Both the position numbers and the translations under genes were made by a program. This document shows positions 45,515-56,500 of a DNA stretch of 64,000 nt, piece after piece (positions within the stretch are counted from its first letter, which is position 1; every line of letters begins with the position of its first letter). Source of the DNA: Odontesthes bonariensis (lineage: Eukaryota; Chordata; Actinopteri; Atheriniformes; Atherinopsidae). The stretch lies in assembly GCF_027942865.1 (NCBI RefSeq), contig NC_134524.1:4388036-4452035 (forward strand), in the 5' to 3' direction. The notes under the pieces are model-generated. The model ran no database searches. It was given only the letters and a program-made list of their open reading frames with translations, and was not told where the DNA came from.

Positions 45515-46434
45515 ATGACACAGACTACAATTAGGTAACAAATATATTTAGCTACATTTTTTAAAATTTTCTCTGATTCTTCATTTAATCCCCTTTATCG
45601 ATGTACTCTGTTGTATGAAAAATTCTTTGCAGGTTTGGACGCCACAATGATCCCCTTCAAGAAGAAAGTACGCAGCGCCGTGACGCAGAACAGAGACCAG
45701 CACTGCCTCTGAAGACGTCCAAGCTCTTACCATCAGAGTGTGTGTTTGTGCCTACAGAAGAGGAGCAGGAATTACTCACAAGCTTATCTGTAACTTTAGA
45801 ACAAGCTCACAAAATTGAGAAGAACACACGTAAGCAAAGCCTTGATCCTGAATGGCATGAGCACCGTAGAACCAGGGTGACCGCCTCTACGTTTCGTGAG
45901 GTGTGTCATTTCAGAAGTGAGAAGACTGCCGAATCAGGGATAAAACGCATAATACAGACAGTGAACCAGACAGAAGACATGAAGAGAGGTCTTGAGATGG
46001 AGGCTGTAATAATAGCCGAGTATGAGAGGCTGTTGAATGTTACCTGTTACCCCTGTGGTCTTGTCATTCATCCTGGCACCCCTTGGCTTGCTGCTTCCCC
46101 CGATCGCGTTGTTTTCAACCGGGATGAAGAGCCAACATTTGGCCTCGTTGAAGTCACATCCACCAAGAAGAAAAAGTTTGCAGAGTGTGACTATATAGAA
46201 GGAGAAAATGAGCCTTATCGTCTTAAGGAGAACAGTCGATATTACTGGCAAGTGCAGGGACAGCTGCTCATCACTGGGATGCAGTGGTGCGACTTTGTTG
46301 TCTGGGCCCAGGGTGATTATCTCATATTACGAATACGTACCGATGAAAGAGTGCAAAGGGAAATCAGGCAGAAAGTTGACCCTTTATTTTTCTACAAATA
46401 CATGCGAATTTACCTGTCTTGGAAAAGAGAATAA
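45515..46434 (+). CDS. YqaJ/lambda-exonuclease-like protein, copy B
   Basis: Same two-exon structure as copy A: 45,515-45,534 and 45,633-46,434, giving 273 residues with no stop or frameshift. The N-terminal W-H-E, G-x3-E and Q-V-Q-G-Q motifs are kept. The otherwise invariant S-P-D-G is S-P-D-R here (Gly165 to Arg), and Thr replaces the catalytic lysine as in copy A, so nuclease activity is doubtful. By hand count, about 29 of the last 230 residues differ from copy A, concentrated at residues 67-85, 100-107 and 124-141. Intact length despite these changes suggests either recent duplication or selection for a noncatalytic role. Confidence 0.68.
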
Positions 46435-46464
46435 GAAAACGTGGCTGAAGGAAACCCCCAGAGA

Positions 46465-46930
46465 TGGGGACTCGAGTCACTGTGACTTGGACTCAAGTCG
46501 ACTCGAGTCGCTGTTTTGATGACTTGTGACTTGACTTGACAAAAAATAAAAGACTTGAGACTCGACTCGGACTTGGAAGTTAAAGACTCGGCACTTGACT
46601 TGAGACACGATGACTTGAATGACTTGAGTGTTAAGCATCTGGCATAACTTCGAACTTTGTTCGTCATTTGAAGATCCATTCTGACCAGTAAGTGCTCGTC
46701 AAATTAGCTAATATTATCCTGTTAGCCTAGTCGGTAGTTAGCTAACGTTAGCTTGATATGATACGGGGTGGACAGGTTGGACACATTGGCCAATGATGTT
46801 TACTGACAATTACTTATATCTTTACTTATAACTTTATTAAGATCAGATTCTGCAGGTAAAACTGCAATAATAAGGTGACTTGACTTGACTTGCCCAAGAA
46901 AAAATTACTTGGGACTTGCACATGCCGGCT
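46465..46930. mobile_element. GACTTGA-rich miniature element downstream of YqaJ copy B
   Basis: Equivalent of 37,425-37,890, with about ten single-base differences. Confidence 0.6.
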
Positions 46931-47896
46931 GCACACTTCCCACTTCCTGCATATTGTTGCTCGATTGTTTAGGGTTCACCTCTGATGACTCTTCACACTC
47001 TCGAATGATAAAAACGCGATTAAAACATGCATTAAACAGACGATGCTATGAATTGCTTTTAAAACACTGCATTTTAAATAAAATATGAAATGTTTAGGCT
47101 CGTCCAGCCCTTAATGGTTTGTGTCATGTTTCCTGGTTTCTGTTGAAGTTTCTGGTTTTGGTTTAGTTGTGTGATTTTTGTTAAGTTTTGACTTTTACTT
47201 ATATATAACTGGAGTGGGGGACTGGATAGTGTCATGGTAAGATTGCCACCTTTCATGTGGGTGACCTGGTTTTGAATCCTTGCTGTAGCAACTGCAGTTT
47301 AAATATCAATTAAAGTATTTTCTCTGCCTCACCTGCCTCCTGTGTCCTGCATTTTGTTTCACTCGTGCAGTTCCACACAGCAGTTTGGACCGTCACAGGT
47401 ACATATGTAAGTGCTTTGAGTAAGAAATTAAGTGCTTTTCACACAAGCACCATCCTCCTAAGGTCCCGAAACACTGATTTTATAACGGTAACCTGCGCTC
47501 GATCCATATTTAAATCACGAAAAATGACATTAAAGAACTGAAGTAAATCTATGGTTGAAACTCCATATGTTTGAGGTAGACTTTGAACTTAAATATATAA
47601 ATACAAAACACTTTAAATACATTTTCATTGAGAAAATCAATTCAGTAATTGTTGATTAAACCCAGAAGGCAACAACTTAGCGGATGATGTCACACACATC
47701 AGGCCAATCAGACACTCATCAAGAAAGTCAATGAAAACTTTTTAAATTTTTATTATAAAGCAACAACAAAAGCTTAATTAAATAGGAAAACTTTGGTCAT
47801 GTCGTGTTTGTTTAACTATTCCAGTTTATATTGGTTTAGTAAAATATTATTCGCCGCACAAACAATCACATTTAACAGACGATTATAAGTTTTATT
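46931..47896. other. Downstream spacer of unit B
   Basis: Matches 37,891-38,846 nearly base for base. The last part also matches the sequence upstream of fga near 59,055-59,185. Confidence 0.65.
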
Positions 47897-48180
47897 TAGG
47901 GCTGGGCTAGTTAACTCGTTATTATCGCGTTAACTCGTTAATATTTTATCGCGCATTAACGCAGGTTTTATTTATTTATTTAAATCTTTTTTTTTTAAAT
48001 TTGAAATTTAAAAAATAATTAGATGAATTAAAAAAATTGGCAGAGAGAGGGGGAACAACATGCAGCACAGGGCCGTCCGATGTGGAACCTGAACCGGGGC
48101 CAGCTGCAGCGAGGACTATAGCCTCTTTTCATGGGGCGCCTGCTCAACCCACTACGCTACAGACCCCCCCTGTTTTATTA
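47897..48180 (+). mobile_element. hAT element 4, truncated left half (unit B)
   Basis: Same element and same breakpoint as 38,847-39,150, with a small deletion after TTAACTCGTTAAT. Confidence 0.85.
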
Positions 48181-48221
48181 TTGGGGCCTCAACTCTAGGC
48201 TGTCGCTAGGTGGTTGAACGC

Positions 48222-48514
48222 ATTGATATGAAGGGAGAGAAAATAGCTCCAAGCGATATGAGGTCTGACTTTTTCGTGGAGAACGATTTCGTGATGCATA
48301 TGTATTACTCTTTTGAACGCATATTGGTTTGAGAAGCAAAACGCTTTATTTTTTAAACCCCAGCCAACTAGCCGGACTACTTTCGTCAACGCCAAAACGA
48401 GGCTGGAACTCTGCTCACAGGACGCAGCAGGGGGTAAGAAGATGTTCATAAATGATGTTGCTGATATGGGATGTCATACAGCTTCATGTCAAAAGAGGCG
48501 AACTATCCCTTTAA
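48222..48514 (+). mobile_element. Single right arm of the TTAA-flanked inverted-repeat element
   Basis: Matches 8457-8756 and ends GGCGAACTATCCCTTTAA. No partner arm is nearby. Confidence 0.85.
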
Positions 48515-48668
48515 CTTCAAAGAAGCATAATGAGCCATTAGACTCAGACTCAGCTAATAAAGTCATATTTTGATGGTTTATTCTTCCATCATGGCTGCCA
48601 CTCGTGCATAATCAGCACGGCTGCAGCTGAACTGTAGTCGTGTTAATGTTTGTCACCATGTGGTTGTA

Positions 48669-48776
48669 CCTGCTGACTCCGCTGACGGGGGGAGGGGAAT
48701 ATCTGTTTCGACTGTACGTTTCTCTGCCTTTCATCAGAGGCCGATGACCACGAGCATCTACAGCGGTTCCTCCGCC
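48669..48776 (-). pseudogene. fgb: Fibrinogen beta chain exon 2 fragment
   Basis: On the minus strand, after a GACCCGCAG acceptor, the frame reads GGGTAVDARGHRPLMKGRE and then RYSPPPVSGVSRY. D-A-R|G-H-R-P-L is the thrombin cleavage site and B-knob of fibrinogen beta, and S-P-P-P-V-S-G matches the conserved proline-rich stretch after it. The exon normally continues to the first cysteines of the disulfide ring; here homology stops at a CAG-GTAC position. Exon 1 is not found: a Penelope-like element begins at 48,881. No other fgb exon is recognisable on this strand, so it is a relic or captured piece. fga lies 11 kb away in the opposite orientation. Confidence 0.72.
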
Positions 48777-48880
48777 CTGCGGGTCCAGATGTGATGAGAA
48801 GGAATTAATGAATGTGACACGCTGAATGAAGACGATCAGTTTGAGTTTTACGTACCGTCGCGTTCTTCCCAGATGAAGCC

Positions 48881-49834
48881 TTGGTGTCCAACTCAATTTA
48901 TTTCAGGAAAAAGACATCTCGCAACACCATTCTTAGAGCCGATTCCTTTCACCCACAGCACCTTATTGATAACATCCCTTTTGGTCAGTTCCAGCGCTTA
49001 CGCCGCATCTGCAATGATGAGGCGGAGTTTGAAAGACAGGCCAATGACATGACTGACCGCTTCAGGAAGAGAGCCTACAAGCCTGATACGGTGGCGCAAG
49101 CCCGGTCAAGAGCGCAGGCTCTGAAGCGCTCAGACACTCTGATTAAAAAGAGCCGTAATCGAAATAAACAATCTCGCCCCTTTTTTGTTACACAATACAG
49201 CTCAGAGGCCAAACAGGTTACACGGATCATCAGGAATAATTGGGCCATTATTAACTCGGACCCTGATCTGCAACAGATCTTTCCTGAACCCCCGTTAGTC
49301 TCTTACAAAAGAGCTCCGACACTGCGCGACAGACTCGTACACACCCATCTTCCTCCTGAGAAAAAGGAGAGTTGGCTCAAGAGACCGGTGGGAGTCTACC
49401 GTTGTTATAATTGCCCTCACTGTGCTCATCTTATTCCTTCAAAAGCACTTACTGATTTCAAATCCAACAAGGAATATAAAATAAAAGATTTTATAAATTG
49501 TAACACCACGTTTGTAATTTACCGTCTGTCCTGTCCGTGCCCAGGTGTGTTCTATGTAGGACGCACTAAAAGGCGCCTACGTGATCGGCTTGCTGAGCAT
49601 AAATATGCGATACGCACTGAAAATGCTGACTACCAGATGGCCCAACATTTCCTACAAGCGCACAATAAGAACGACTCCTTGCTAAAAATTGAGGCTTTGG
49701 AGCACATCAGGCCTTTAGATAGAGGCGGTGACCGGATCCGCAGGCTCAACCAACGTGAGACGTTGTGGATCCACCAGTTAGATGCGCTTAGGTATCCAGG
49801 CCTTAATGAAGATATCGAGTTTAAGTTTTTATGA
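48881..49834 (+). CDS. Penelope-like ORF: reverse-transcriptase end plus GIY-YIG endonuclease
   Basis: A continuous frame of about 317 codons has no upstream ATG; the first codon in the frame is TTG, so it is a truncated gene. Residues 1-40 (SIYFRKKTSRNTILRADSFH, IPFGQFQRLRR) are the end of the Penelope-type reverse transcriptase. A linker with a cysteine-rich finger (CYNCPHC and later CPC) follows. The endonuclease has V-I-Y at 212-214, F-Y-V-G at 224-227, R-T-K-R-R-L-R-D-R at 228-236 and the catalytic Glu293 in NQRETLW. In the intact element this enzyme nicks target DNA for reverse transcription. The endonuclease reads as intact, but the protein cannot retrotranspose without its polymerase. 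Confidence 0.85.
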   Translation: MVSNSIYFRKKTSRNTILRADSFHPQHLIDNIPFGQFQRLRRICNDEAEFERQANDMTDRFRKRAYKPDTVAQARSRAQALKRSDTLIKKSRNRNKQSRPFFVTQYSSEAKQVTRIIRNNWAIINSDPDLQQIFPEPPLVSYKRAPTLRDRLVHTHLPPEKKESWLKRPVGVYRCYNCPHCAHLIPSKALTDFKSNKEYKIKDFINCNTTFVIYRLSCPCPGVFYVGRTKRRLRDRLAEHKYAIRTENADYQMAQHFLQAHNKNDSLLKIEALEHIRPLDRGGDRIRRLNQRETLWIHQLDALRYPGLNEDIEFKFL

Positions 49835-50106
49835 TATTTTGTCTGTATGTTGTATTGATGTCAATATCTGCCCACTTGTTATTTTGAATATCTAAGGGGT
49901 ATATTGTTTTGTCATGCTGTAACTTTGACAACAATTATTGTATTGTGATCTATGCCCCCCCCCCCCCCTCCCTCCCTCCCTCCCTCCCTCCTCTATGATA
50001 GGTGTGCCTTAGTCTCCCAATTGTATTGGTGGCACACTAATTTTACGCCTGATTCAGGGGTGGGGTTAAACCGTTTTAACCGTTGTTCATTCTTTGTCTT
50101 CTGCTT

Positions 50107-50148
50107 TGCCCTGATGAAGACCACGGAGGTGGTTGAAACATGTTGGCA
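50107..50148 (+). ncRNA. Hammerhead ribozyme-like motif of the Penelope-like element
   Basis: The core CUGAUGA (50,111-50,117) is followed by a hairpin (ACCAC-GGAG-GUGGU, 50,120-50,133) and GAA. Then AC-AU-GU makes a two-pair stem III, U144 is the cleavage position, and GGCA (50,145-50,148) pairs with UGCC (50,107-50,110) as stem I. This is the minimal hammerhead layout reported for Penelope-like elements. Cleavage after GUU would be weaker than after GUC, and stem II has a one-base asymmetry. Activity is inferred only. Confidence 0.5.
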
Positions 50149-50297
50149 TTTTATTATGATTAGCCAAAGTCATTAAAGGCTTTTTAATTTAATACCTTCT
50201 TCCTGTTCTACTTTTGAGTGCCTGGGACTTATTTCTTTTCGATCCAGTATTATCTTTGACTTTATCGACACCTCTGCTTGTTTCATCTGTGCTACAG

Positions 50298-50388
50298 ACC
50301 GTCAGCGTCGGAGCTCTTTGTGCCCAGCGTTGTTCTTACAGCCTGAAGGTTTGACGAGAGAAACCTGCTGAAACCTGCAGAGCCTGAG
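50298..50388 (+). other. FAM111 untranslated exon 2 (unit C)
   Basis: Acceptor GTGCTACAG and donor GTGAGTCGG bound a 91-base exon conserved in all three units. It probably forms part of the 5' UTR of the FAM111 gene, spliced to 53,535. Its conservation with flanking splice sites is the support; transcript data would be needed to prove it. Confidence 0.5.
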
Positions 50389-50686
50389 GTGAGTCGGCAG
50401 GTTTTACTGACTCCTTTCAACAGATTAATGTTTCAACTGACCCACGTTAATGTCTGTTAAGTTTAAAAAAACACCACACAGATTGTTTCAGGCTGTGTCA
50501 GGGTTAAACCTGTCATCAAATATGTATCGGGCTAAATAAGACATCTCCGCTACACAAAGTTCCAGTTCTATCGTTCTAAATCGATAAATTATAGTTTTTG
50601 TGTTCTTCAAAGAGTTTGTTCTAACATAAAAACAACAGAACTTTTGAAGTGTATTTTCTTTCCTCTAAATAATGTTTGGCAACAAT

Positions 50687-51197
50687 CAGGGCCGGCCCAA
50701 GCCTTTATGGGGCCTTAAGCAGAATTTAATTTGGGGCCCCCCTACCATCACCTCAGCTCCAGATGCCTCATTATTCCATAGGCTAAACTGTTATGTGTGT
50801 AACGGACCCACAGTCATTAGTATTATTTGTAATCCTCTTACATTATACAGGTGTCATTCTTGTTTTTAACTTTAAAGGGATAGCAAACTCATAAATATGG
50901 TTTAATTAACTTCTACATAAAGAGTGATGTATAAGTATGGCTCATTAATTTAACTATTTGAAAGTAACATCAGCAGGCTGGAGACTGCATTTATAGTAAA
51001 CACGTTAAATAGTTTAATTTCTTTCAGATGTGCAATGGTGTGCAAAATGTTCAAAATACAAATACAAAATAGAATCAAATGACATCTTACAGAAAAATAA
51101 AGTTGTAATAAAATTAAATTCAAAATTGCTCTCGGGGCCCCCCGGTGGCGTGGGGGCCCTAAGCGACCGCATAGTTGGCATATGCCTTGGGGCTCTG
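50687..51197. mobile_element. hAT-type element 8 in unit C
   Basis: Same element as 33,889-34,399, with a perfect duplication GCAACAAT at 50,679-50,686 and 51,198-51,205. Confidence 0.88.
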
Positions 51198-51700
51198 GCA
51201 ACAATTCAAGTATTTTGTGTGTTTCGTCCTTTTCACTCACACAGAGCTGTGTTATTGCATCGCATTCCTTTTCTCCCAAATGGAAACTTAAGGCAGTAAT
51301 TTCTGGAAATGGGTCACATGGTTTGTGATGTCATGCAGTGCTTGCATAGAGCTGTGCATGCAGTGACATGCGGCTTCACTTAGCTCACCACATCGTGACT
51401 GTTTCTGGGTTCTGTTCAAGCTGTGATGCTGAAATGCTCTACAGGACCTTTAGCTGAGAAAACAACAAACTTGTTGTTTGAGCAATGCCATCTCATTGTT
51501 GCATCAGTTTATGAAGCCACGAGAGAGCAAAGGCGACTGAAAAGAGCTCCCAGCTTGATTCAGTAGCAGGTAAACGTGCCTGAAAGTAAAAACAGACGTC
51601 AGAGAGGACTGTTTGAAATTAATAAGAGAGTTTCTGTGCCTTTGAATGTTTTGCTTTGGATTATCTTGAGATAAAAGTTGGGCCATTTTTAGTGTAGTCT

Positions 51701-52148
51701 GTGAATAGTTCAGTTCTTCTAGTACCACTCCCATTTTCTTTAGGCAACTGTCTTGATAGCAAAGTGACTCAGAGGTATTTCAAAGCCACAGCAGATGATT
51801 TACTGAAATGCTTAATTGTGCATACACTTAGCCATCTATACTGGTGATGTAACAGCTCTAATTTAGCTTTTTCTTCCACTTTTGGCACCTTGACGTTGTG
51901 TCTATCTCTGAGCGTTACTGACACGATTTAAGTGTGCAACAGAGGTCCGTTTTCATCAGCTAGTGTTAGCACAGTGATACAAATTCATTCTAAAGTTGTT
52001 AAACTACAACATTAATGTTGAGTAAAATCAAGACTGAAGTTTGAAGATTTTGAGGAAGAAATGTTCCTAAAACTGAATCTTGGTTAGGAAGGAACTGTTA
52101 AATGAAGAGGATGACTCATCACTACAACCCAAAACTGACTCAGTCTTA
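51701..52148. other. FAM111 first-intron spacer
   Basis: No motif recognised. It belongs to the block missing from unit A. Confidence 0.4.
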
Positions 52149-52705
52149 GGTGCTGTTTACACATACCCGGGTATTTTGATAAACGAAGACCTTTCCCTTC
52201 GTTTGTGCCTTTCGTTTATACACAAACAGAGTTTTTTCCTCCGAAAACGAGGCATAAAAAAAACTCCGGCAAAAGTGGAGATTTTTTAAAAACTCTGTTT
52301 AGCGTTTGTGTGTAAACTGGTTGAAAGAGACAAAAATGGAGTTTTGGGCAATTGAGAATGAGGAGTTGTCGTCATAGTACAGAGCCCCGCCCCTATCCGC
52401 CATGTTGGCAGGAGTCCACACACATGAGCCTGGCGCCATACTTTCTTCTTGAAAAGGATCCGGAAGTTCTTCCTGTCAGCAGTTCTCTATTTGGCTTCTG
52501 ATTGGCTTGTGTGGAATTCTCATTGTTCTAACATTGCCACCGTCAGGCTTGGCGTAATTTAACAGCTCTTGATAGCGTATTTATGCGGATCAATGTAGAT
52601 GTGTTTTTTTTTTTTAAACGGGGCTGTGTGCACCAAGTTATTTTTGCAAGCGAAGGTTAGAAAATATGAGTTTATCAAAATACCCGGGTATGTGTAAACA
52701 GCACC
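52149..52705. mobile_element. Miniature inverted-repeat element (GGTGCTGTTTACAC ends)
   Basis: The ends are inverted over about 36 bases: GGTGCTGTTTACACATACCC on the left and GGGTATGTGTAAACAGCACC on the right, both continuing through GGGTATTTTGATAAA. A short interior mentions no known gene. Flanks TTA and TGA may be a 3-bp target duplication, pointing weakly to Harbinger. Confidence 0.85.
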
Positions 52706-53559
52706 TGAGGCCTTTCAGAGACTTTGAGGCAGTTGTCACCACCTTGACATTTTCAAGTATTTCAACTAACTGTAAACATCTATGCAAAAGTGACACATAT
52801 GGTTGTATTCTGAAAAGCCTAACAAAAAACAATATGAGAGTGAAGTGAATGTAATACAAACAAGTTTTATTTAAATTGAGGGGAAACACAACTGTACAAA
52901 AAAACAAGTTTTAGAGGTCTTCAAACAGTGCAAGAAAACACACTATAAATATATCTAGCCAAGACTTTTGAAGGTTGAACCTTGTAAACAAAAGTGTTGG
53001 CTGCATAAAAGTAAAAAGTGCAGTCAGAAATGTTTTGTTGTTTCCACACAAACTGTAAAAAAGTCATTGTAACTCCAGGCAGTGTCTCTGTTAGTTGAAT
53101 ACTAATTAGATGGGTGTGTAACACCCCTGATTGCCCCCACCCCCCTGTCACTCTCCATGTGATAAAGTGTGTTTATGCTGGCTGAATGGGGCGTGTTCTC
53201 ACCTGTGAATAGCCACTCAATCACCTGGTACTTTACATGTGAATAGCGATAGGTGTGGCCTAGGAGGCTGCTGCAGTTAGAGAGTACAGGAAATCCAAAG
53301 ATTTCTGTTCACTCTCTTTAAAAAGGGCCAGCTATATCATTTATTTTAATATATATATATTTGAAAAGTAGAAGTTTCAAGGTTTTTAATGGTGTCACTT
53401 ATATGTTTGAATGACAAAAACTCACAGAGTTACAGATGTGTTTTTGGAGACGTGTCAAAAATCCCGCCGGCGAGTTCTTAGACTCCAGAAGAGCTGAGAC
53501 TATCTGTCATTGAAACGTGATGATTTCTTTTCAGAATACATCTGTATACATCTGGAAAC

Positions 53560-56500
53560 ATGGCAGAAGGAAACACCAGCTCCAGGGTAAGCAAAAGGGT
53601 AATGTTTCCTAAAAATGATGGAAGAGTTAAGTTTTTTTCTGTACACTAAAACGCCAGTTTCATAGCTAATCTCAGGAAGTGTTATGCATATCCAACTGTA
53701 ATTCCTGTGTGACCGAGTGTAACTGAAAACCAGGCAACGCGCTGCCTACAGGTGTGTTACAGATGATGTAACTTTTACTGTTCAAAGTCCACAACATACT
53801 TATTTTTTCTTCCAGGCAAACATTGTTGTTCCAGAGTTGCTCGGCCTTTTTTTTACTTTGTTTCTTTTTTTTATTTGTTTCTTTTGAACAGTCTAATCAC
53901 CCATTAGTGTAGTTTACTCTAGAGAAACTAGTTTGTTTGCTGCTTATAACAGGTTTATGCCAGCCACTGTATTATGTGTCCTACCAATACAGAAGGGGGG
54001 ACAATATGGGTCCAAGTGACAGGGAGACCTTGGTCACAATACAATATGACTATAATATGACAGCTTCTGTCTCTCAGCGGGCAGTAGCTCCATTGGCACC
54101 CATCAAAATTTCTTGAGCAATTTTCTAGTTTTCTAGTTTTCTAGTTTTCTACCGTTTCACTAGGTCTTTCCTTAGGTTTAGCCATCTCAGCTACCAGCCT
54201 GTTCTCACTCTTAGCTCCTCACATCCTGGGTGTCAGAACACTTTCATCTTGGCTAACTTAAGTGTAGTTTTCGGTAAATATTGACCAATAATGTGCATTG
54301 ATTACTACACTGACTATGTATTTTATCAACATTTTTCTTTTTTGGAGCGGCAGAGACACATTTATCACCGTTTTAAATCCACAAGATCCTCTACGAGGTA
54401 CCCTCCACAGTAAATTATTTTAAAGAAGATTTAAATGACTTTGAGGGAAATATGTGGCTGTAGATGCTTTGACTGATGAGCCGGGATGAATTCTTCTTTT
54501 CTGTAAAAGACATAATTGTTCTATATTTCTCATGTGAACTGAATACATACATCTGTAACCCTGTTTATTGTGCTTCAAGTCAGAAAACTATTGTAAAATA
54601 TGAATTAATTGATTAAAATATTAATCTAAACTTTTTTTCTGATTAAAACCATATTATTGACAAAATAAATGTGTCGTAGGCCCAACTAGACGAAACACTG
54701 ATGAAAGGAGGTTCCCACCTGATGACCCCAATGACATGTTGGTCAGCACGGCTCACTATATCTATATAGGGAGTATAGGGAATTATTCACTGGTCTGGTC
54801 CATTTTTTTTTCTTTAGCACAAGTTTATTCTGTTTACCTTAAATCCAAATCTAGCCTAGCTAGTGACTGAATAGGGCAGCTGACAACAAGGGACCCTGGG
54901 GTCGTAACAAGGATGTAGAGGATTTGTTGCAAAGTCTGTTGTCTCATTGTTGAGGGAGCTGGGTGTAAGTGGACAGAGTGTGAGGAAAATAGTGAAGGAA
55001 GTGTCAGATGAGGCAGTAAAGTCTAGTCAGTGGATTTGGATTAGAAGAAGCAATAGTAGCTGGGGGCCCAGCAGGGGGAGCACTTAGGGAGCACTAAGGG
55101 TCCTTCTGTTACCCCTCCTCCCCCCTAGTGAGGAGTTAAACAGTTTGACGGCACGGGGGACGAAGGAGTTCCTCAGTCTGTTGCACTAGGGGAGAAGCAG
55201 CCTCTTGCTGAACAGGCTTCTCTGGCTGCTGATGACAGTGTGCAGAGGGTGGCTGGCATTGTCCAGAATAGCCAGGAGTTTGTGCATTGTTCTCCACTCT
55301 GCCACTGTCGCCAGAGGGTCCAGCTTCGTGCCAACCATGGAGCCAACAGAACTGGTCTAGGACTAGGTCTGTCCCTCAAAAAGTCGATGACCAGTTCCTT
55401 AGTCTTTGAGGTGTTGAGCTGCAGATTGTTCATGTGGCACCACACAACAAAGTTCCTCACCAAGCTCCTCTACTCCTCCTCTTTGTCATCTCTGACGTCA
55501 CTGTAGGGGCAGTGTTGATCTGGGGTTGCTGCAGTTGGTCAGGTCTAGATTCAGCAACATTACGTGCCCAAAGAATGAGGACAGCTGACGACCTGAATAT
55601 ACTGAATAGTTATTCCATCAGTGGATTTTCACTTCCCATATGGCTCAGGTATATTCCAAGATGACAATGCCAGGATTCATGGGGCTCAAATTGTGGAAGT
55701 GGTTCAGGGAGCATGATGGATTGGCCCCCACAGAGTCCTAAATCCATTTGAGAATCCGTCTCTTCCATCGTCACTACAAGATCTTGGCGAAAAATGAATG
55801 CAACTCTGGACGGAAATAAATGTTGTGACAACAGAATCTGCAGAATCTTATCGAAACAATGCCACAGCGAATGTGTGCTGTAATCAGAGCCGAAGGCGGT
55901 CCAACACAATATTAGAGCGTGGGACTTTTTGTTTTGAACAGGCAGTTTATTTGAACTTTCTCAAAATCTAAATCTCTCTCTTGCTTTGCAGAAGGCTCAA
56001 AAGAGGGTGAAGGAGGAGTCCACAAAGGATGCTGTTTCATCGGTGAGTGCACTCACTGTCATAAATGCTGCATAAGCTGTGCTTTTATTGTACTATAACC
56101 TTCATTTTCTCTTCTGATTCCCTGCAGGGAAAACATGAACATCGCTTCAAAGTGAAATTCGGTTCAGATGACCAGAAATACACCATTGACTGTCATCAAC
56201 CACAAACATTGCTGGAGGCCATAAAATTCCATCTAGCAGATGAGTTCAATGAAAAGATAAAGGGAACAGATGAGAACATTTACATTAGGTTGGGTGAAGG
56301 GGCCGATGCGTCTCTTCTTGCAACAAATTTTCCTTGTTGTTGTGTTGACGAAGATGAATGTCTGACCATACGTTCATCAAAAAGGGTTATAGAGGCCCAA
56401 AACCAAACAAAGTACCGGCTCCAAGAGAAAGAACATTACTGTGTATTCTATATTGAAAATGTGGGAGGGAAAGACAGTAAATCCAAGGCAAAGCAGATCT

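Larger units (their letters stand above)
48881..50215 (+). mobile_element. 5'-truncated Penelope-like retroelement
   Basis: The element begins inside the end of the reverse transcriptase and extends through a complete GIY-YIG endonuclease, a 3' region with a poly-C/CCCT run (49,953-49,992) and a hammerhead-like motif at 50,107-50,148. It ends around 50,215, before text homologous to the FAM111 5' region resumes at 50,245. Truncation at the 5' end is typical of Penelope-like elements. Confidence 0.85.
50245..51700 (+). repeat. Duplicated unit C: FAM111 5' region upstream of the intact gene
   Basis: Homologous to 33,440-34,940 of unit A. The part of the unit that contains untranslated exon 1 and the sequence before it in units A and B is absent; the Penelope-like element abuts instead. 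A shared hAT element is at 50,687-51,197. Confidence 0.8.
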
